64,000 nt of DNA. Origin: Apoderus coryli. Its lineage: Eukaryota > Arthropoda > Insecta > Coleoptera > Attelabidae. Shown here in pieces: positions 61,401 to 64,000 of the stretch. The position numbers and the translations under genes were made by a program. Position 1 is the first letter of the stretch; the number at the start of each line of letters is the position of its first letter. The notes under the pieces were generated by a model that did no database searches, was not told the origin of the DNA, and saw only the letters and a list, made by a program, of their open reading frames with translations. The stretch lies in NCBI GenBank assembly GCA_911728435.2, contig OU452210.1, forward strand, positions 10,416,001 to 10,480,000. The letters are read 5' to 3'.

Positions 61401-63600
61401 AATTATTAAATAAATCCAGAATGGAAATTTAAAATGTTGTCGCATAGTACGTACTGTTATAATCATTTTTGAATAATACATACTTTAAATGCTTGTCGTA
61501 ATCCTCCGTTATCCGCAATATTTTCGCCTTGTGTTAATAATCCATTTAAAGGAAGCTCAACTTCTGGTAAAATATACCCACTGTATTGATCTATAATAAC
61601 AATCAAGAAAATGAAACTTTAAGTTTTATAAGTCAAAGTTAATTTTGAAAGTGCCTAACACCAATTCAAATCAAAGAAGAAATTGATTCACGGGAATACG
61701 AAGGAGAAAAATTGTGAGGATTTGATTCATACCAATAATGCATTGTGATTTCTCGTAGAATCTTTCAACAGAGGGTTCTTTCCACCACAAATTAAGATTC
61801 CCTTTATGATCAAATAGTCTTCCTTTATCATCTAACCCATGAGTAATTTCATGACCAATAATAACACCAATTCCGCCAAAGTTTAGAGCTTTCGGAAAGT
61901 GCTTGTGGTAGAACGGTGGCTGAAGAATACCAGCAGGAAACACTAAAATATTTAATCAAAATTATTACCACCGTATATGTGAATACAAACTAAACCTACT
62001 GATTTGATTTTTATTCCTGCTATAATAAGCATTAACCACTGCTGGAGGTGTGTTCCAATAATTTTTATCAACAAACTTTCCCAACTTCTTGCGTTCTTCT
62101 TTATAAAATAATTTCAATAAACCGATAACATTTTCAAAAAAATGTGTTTCTCTGATATGTACGTCGTCATATTTGACGTTTAGTTCGGTTTTGTTTAAAA
62201 CAAACTCTGGAAACCCAATTTTTAAATCCATAGCATTTAGTTTCAATCTTGCGTAATTCTTCGTGTGATTATCTAGCCATGTTTTTTCGGACAACATGTC
62301 TGCAAAGGCTTGTCCAACTTTCTTGGTCATTTCTGTTGTCTAAAACTCAACGAAACATTAAAAGTACCTAAGAAATTTAATGGAGTACAACTTACATCAA
62401 TTTTGCTGGTTTTGTCAAAATACTCTTTAACAAAAAGAGATCCTAAAGCCATTCCCATATACGCGTTCGTTTGTGCTACACAAAATTTCCAACGACTTGG
62501 CTGTTTTTGTCGACCAAATAATACCGACTGGAATCTAAAATAGTCCTCATTATTTCAAAAATCGACATGTTCGTCAGAAAACTAGTTTACGTACTTTAAT
62601 TTGGCTTCAAGAAACCTATTGTCTAGGTTACTGACTCTATGTTTTACAAATCTCCACAATATATAGTTTTGTAGCACTCTAAAAATGGAAAAGATCGTGA
62701 CTAAGGATTGGAAAAGCTGATTTCATTAAATGTTACCTTATTTCTGTTTTGCCCAATAACTTAATGAGCTGTGACAGATATTTAGAGCAATAGCAAGCTA
62801 CTGTTGTTGTGGGATCAACGTCTGTTCCTAATATAATATTAAAATATTTACGCCAATTTAAACCAGGGAAATATCTAGATAAATTCCCGATATTCGTTTT
62901 TAGATAGAACTCCGAGATGTTTCGCCTTTCTTGTGATGACGCTGTTATCTAAAAGTATTTATGAGTGCAAAAATATATGTAAACATAGTGGCTGTAGCTT
63001 ACTTCTGCTAGTTTTGTCTCAAATTTCAAAATATCATCAATGTCGGATGCTAAAGCACTTGTGTGAGCTCCTAATAACTTTGCTATCGCTGTCATAAAGT
63101 TTTTATACGCATTAACGTATTTGCTATTAGATGTTTCTAAATAATACTCTCTTGTTGGTAACCCAAGGGTTGTTTGATCTATCTAAAACCATTTTTACCT
63201 TAACTATTTCATTCAAAAATTGCCTTGTTGTTACAAAACAATTACGTGAATTATATATTTATTTGAATTCTTCATATCCGGCCCTATCCAATGTGCTAAA
63301 ATAATATCGTTATTCAATAATCTTAAATGTCCCAGCAGTTCTAATAAATCGAAATCGTGATCTTCAGTCCAAGTATTTGTAACAATAGGCCATCCACCTA
63401 GTAGATCCAGGATATGCTTCAGAGGGTTTTCATTTCTTTGATTTATTTCTTCTAAAAGTTTAATTTGTAATTTGTTTGATACATAGGTACAAATATTGCT
63501 TGATACCTATGTTCATACAAGACCTGTAGAAGTTACTAACTTTTGTCAGGGCATCATCAGCATTTTTGTTTTGAAATGACTTTAAATCCTCTTCGGGTTT
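58420..63600 (-). CDS. Neprilysin-like M13 zinc metallopeptidase (5'-partial)
   Basis: M13 peptidases are usually type II membrane ectoenzymes that cleave small peptides (family knowledge). Exons, 5' to 3': 63507-63600, 63246-63451, 63003-63182, 62737-62948, 62595-62678, 62396-62534, 62000-62339, 61733-61942, 61484-61590, 58717-58815, 58584-58660 and 58420-58519 (stop TAA). The lengths sum to 1848 nt, 615 residues, in phase throughout. Motifs in order: LGGWP and FYRSC (N-terminal M13 domain); [17 protein letters not shown] (NAYY substrate-binding motif); the zinc site [23 protein letters not shown] (third zinc ligand E); WCGQQR; and the terminal LKCVIW (C-x-W end). One Met codon is split by the intron between 62000 and 61942. 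The upstream exon with the membrane anchor is off the window. Catalytic residues look intact. A retrotransposon occupies the intron 58816-61483. Confidence 0.94.
58975..60928 (+). mobile_element. Broken non-LTR retrotransposon in a neprilysin-like intron
   Basis: The frame starts about 58979 ([20 protein letters not shown]) and continues [23 protein letters not shown], [48 protein letters not shown] and [12 protein letters not shown]. It then reaches YADD and [13 protein letters not shown], ending with an (AAAT)n tail at about 60909-60928. Frame changes lie near 59455, 59640 and 60290. A 3-base insertion near 59998 puts TAA directly before the YADD codons. It lacks the 5' UTR, gag-like frame and endonuclease, so it is 5'-truncated. 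It lies antisense to the host gene, in an intron, between exons 61484-61590 and 58717-58815. Confidence 0.92.
60929..61483 (-). other. Remaining intron sequence of the neprilysin-like gene
   Basis: Intron DNA between the retrotransposon tail and the donor after exon 61484-61590. No additional exon recognised. Confidence 0.55.
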
Positions 63601-64000
63601 CTGAAAATAAAATTCTTCTTTATTTTCACTGGCGAAAATAGGTTTAGAATGCAATTTATTCTTAAAAAAATAGGATTCGTTAATTTCTGGGGATCTGATT
63701 GATATTCTTGGCGCGCCAGTCTTATTTTTTAAAAGAAGAAACAAACATATTAATAACTAAATGTTGACCCTTTTGTTAACCTCATTCAAGAATATACTGT
63801 AGATGAATTTATCAAAACCTTTGCATAGTAAAGGAATAGAAATAAGTCAGAAATATAAACCTTTGGAACCATTTTTCAAATACTTGTCATTTATATTTAT
63901 CAGATGTGCCACAGGGATCACTATTTGGGCCTTCTATTCCTTAATTATATAAATCGGAATATGACAATACCATGGATTCCAAAATGTTTCTCAAAATACC
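63601..64000 (-). other. Upstream intron of the neprilysin-like gene
   Basis: The acceptor TTTATTTTCAG precedes exon 63507-63600. An open frame reads on to about 63744 but shows no M13 similarity, so I treat it as intron. Confidence 0.5.
63886..63944 (+). pseudogene. Micro-fragment of a reverse transcriptase
   Basis: Plus-strand codons read LYLSDVPQGSLFGPSIP then TAA, matching the VPQGS-x-LGP block of non-LTR reverse transcriptases. It is isolated and non-functional, like the fragment at 34948. Confidence 0.55.

Noticed and set aside
63601..63744. Open frame continuing upstream of the first visible neprilysin-like exon
   Set aside because: The frame crosses a good acceptor (TTTATTTTCAG) and the upstream part has no M13 similarity.

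Overview
The window is a piece of an AT-rich animal genome, almost certainly an insect and probably a beetle (the order is an inference). The evidence is spliced genes with 50-90 bp introns beside introns of many kilobases, a clear argos (giant-lens) orthologue, arthropod-type non-LTR retrotransposons and a DINE-1-like rolling-circle element. No bacterial, viral or CRISPR features were seen. All exon models below were built by hand from splice sites, reading-frame phase and family motifs.

Layout. 1-5.1 kb: 3' exons of argos (+), preceded by retroelement debris. 5.1-18.4 kb: gene-poor DNA with a 1.08 kb TIR transposon (10.9-12.0 kb) and a broken non-LTR element (13.5-14.9 kb, minus). 18.4-48.1 kb: a second secreted cysteine-rich gene (+) whose cysteine scaffold matches argos, so the two look like a tandem paralogous pair. 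Its proposed first exon (signal peptide plus Ser/Thr-rich linker) is separated from the cysteine module by a 25 kb intron. That intron holds a head-to-head palindrome carrying hammerhead-ribozyme-like motifs (23.8-24.7 kb), two more such motifs (26.8 and 35.4 kb), a Helentron/DINE-like element with nested tandem repeats (28.6-31.0 kb) and a truncated non-LTR copy (42.9-43.9 kb). 49.7-52.2 kb: EFL1 (minus), ending at a splice donor with no C-terminal exon found nearby. 54.1-54.8 kb: UBE2F (+), three exons. 56.2-58.4 kb: GTPBP3 (+), six exons, complete with 501 residues. 58.4-63.6 kb: an M13 neprilysin-like metallopeptidase (minus), twelve exons, N-terminus off the window, with a non-LTR element of the same family as the 42.9 kb copy in one intron.

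The genes do not form a pathway. Argos is a secreted EGF-receptor antagonist and its neighbour is probably a secreted relative. EFL1 acts in 60S ribosome maturation, UBE2F in neddylation, GTPBP3 in mitochondrial tRNA wobble modification, and the M13 enzyme in peptide cleavage. GTPBP3 and the M13 gene converge with 60 bp between their stop codons.

The most interesting signal is a dispersed repeat family carrying a hammerhead-like fold. The core is constant (CTGATGA...GAAAC), while stems I and II differ between loci and keep pairing. Every copy has the same extra T after CTGATGA, and the same 3' motif (GTGGAG...TTTTATTT) follows at most loci. This resembles ribozymes described in Penelope-like retroelements and small retrozymes, but no Penelope-type reverse transcriptase is present here.
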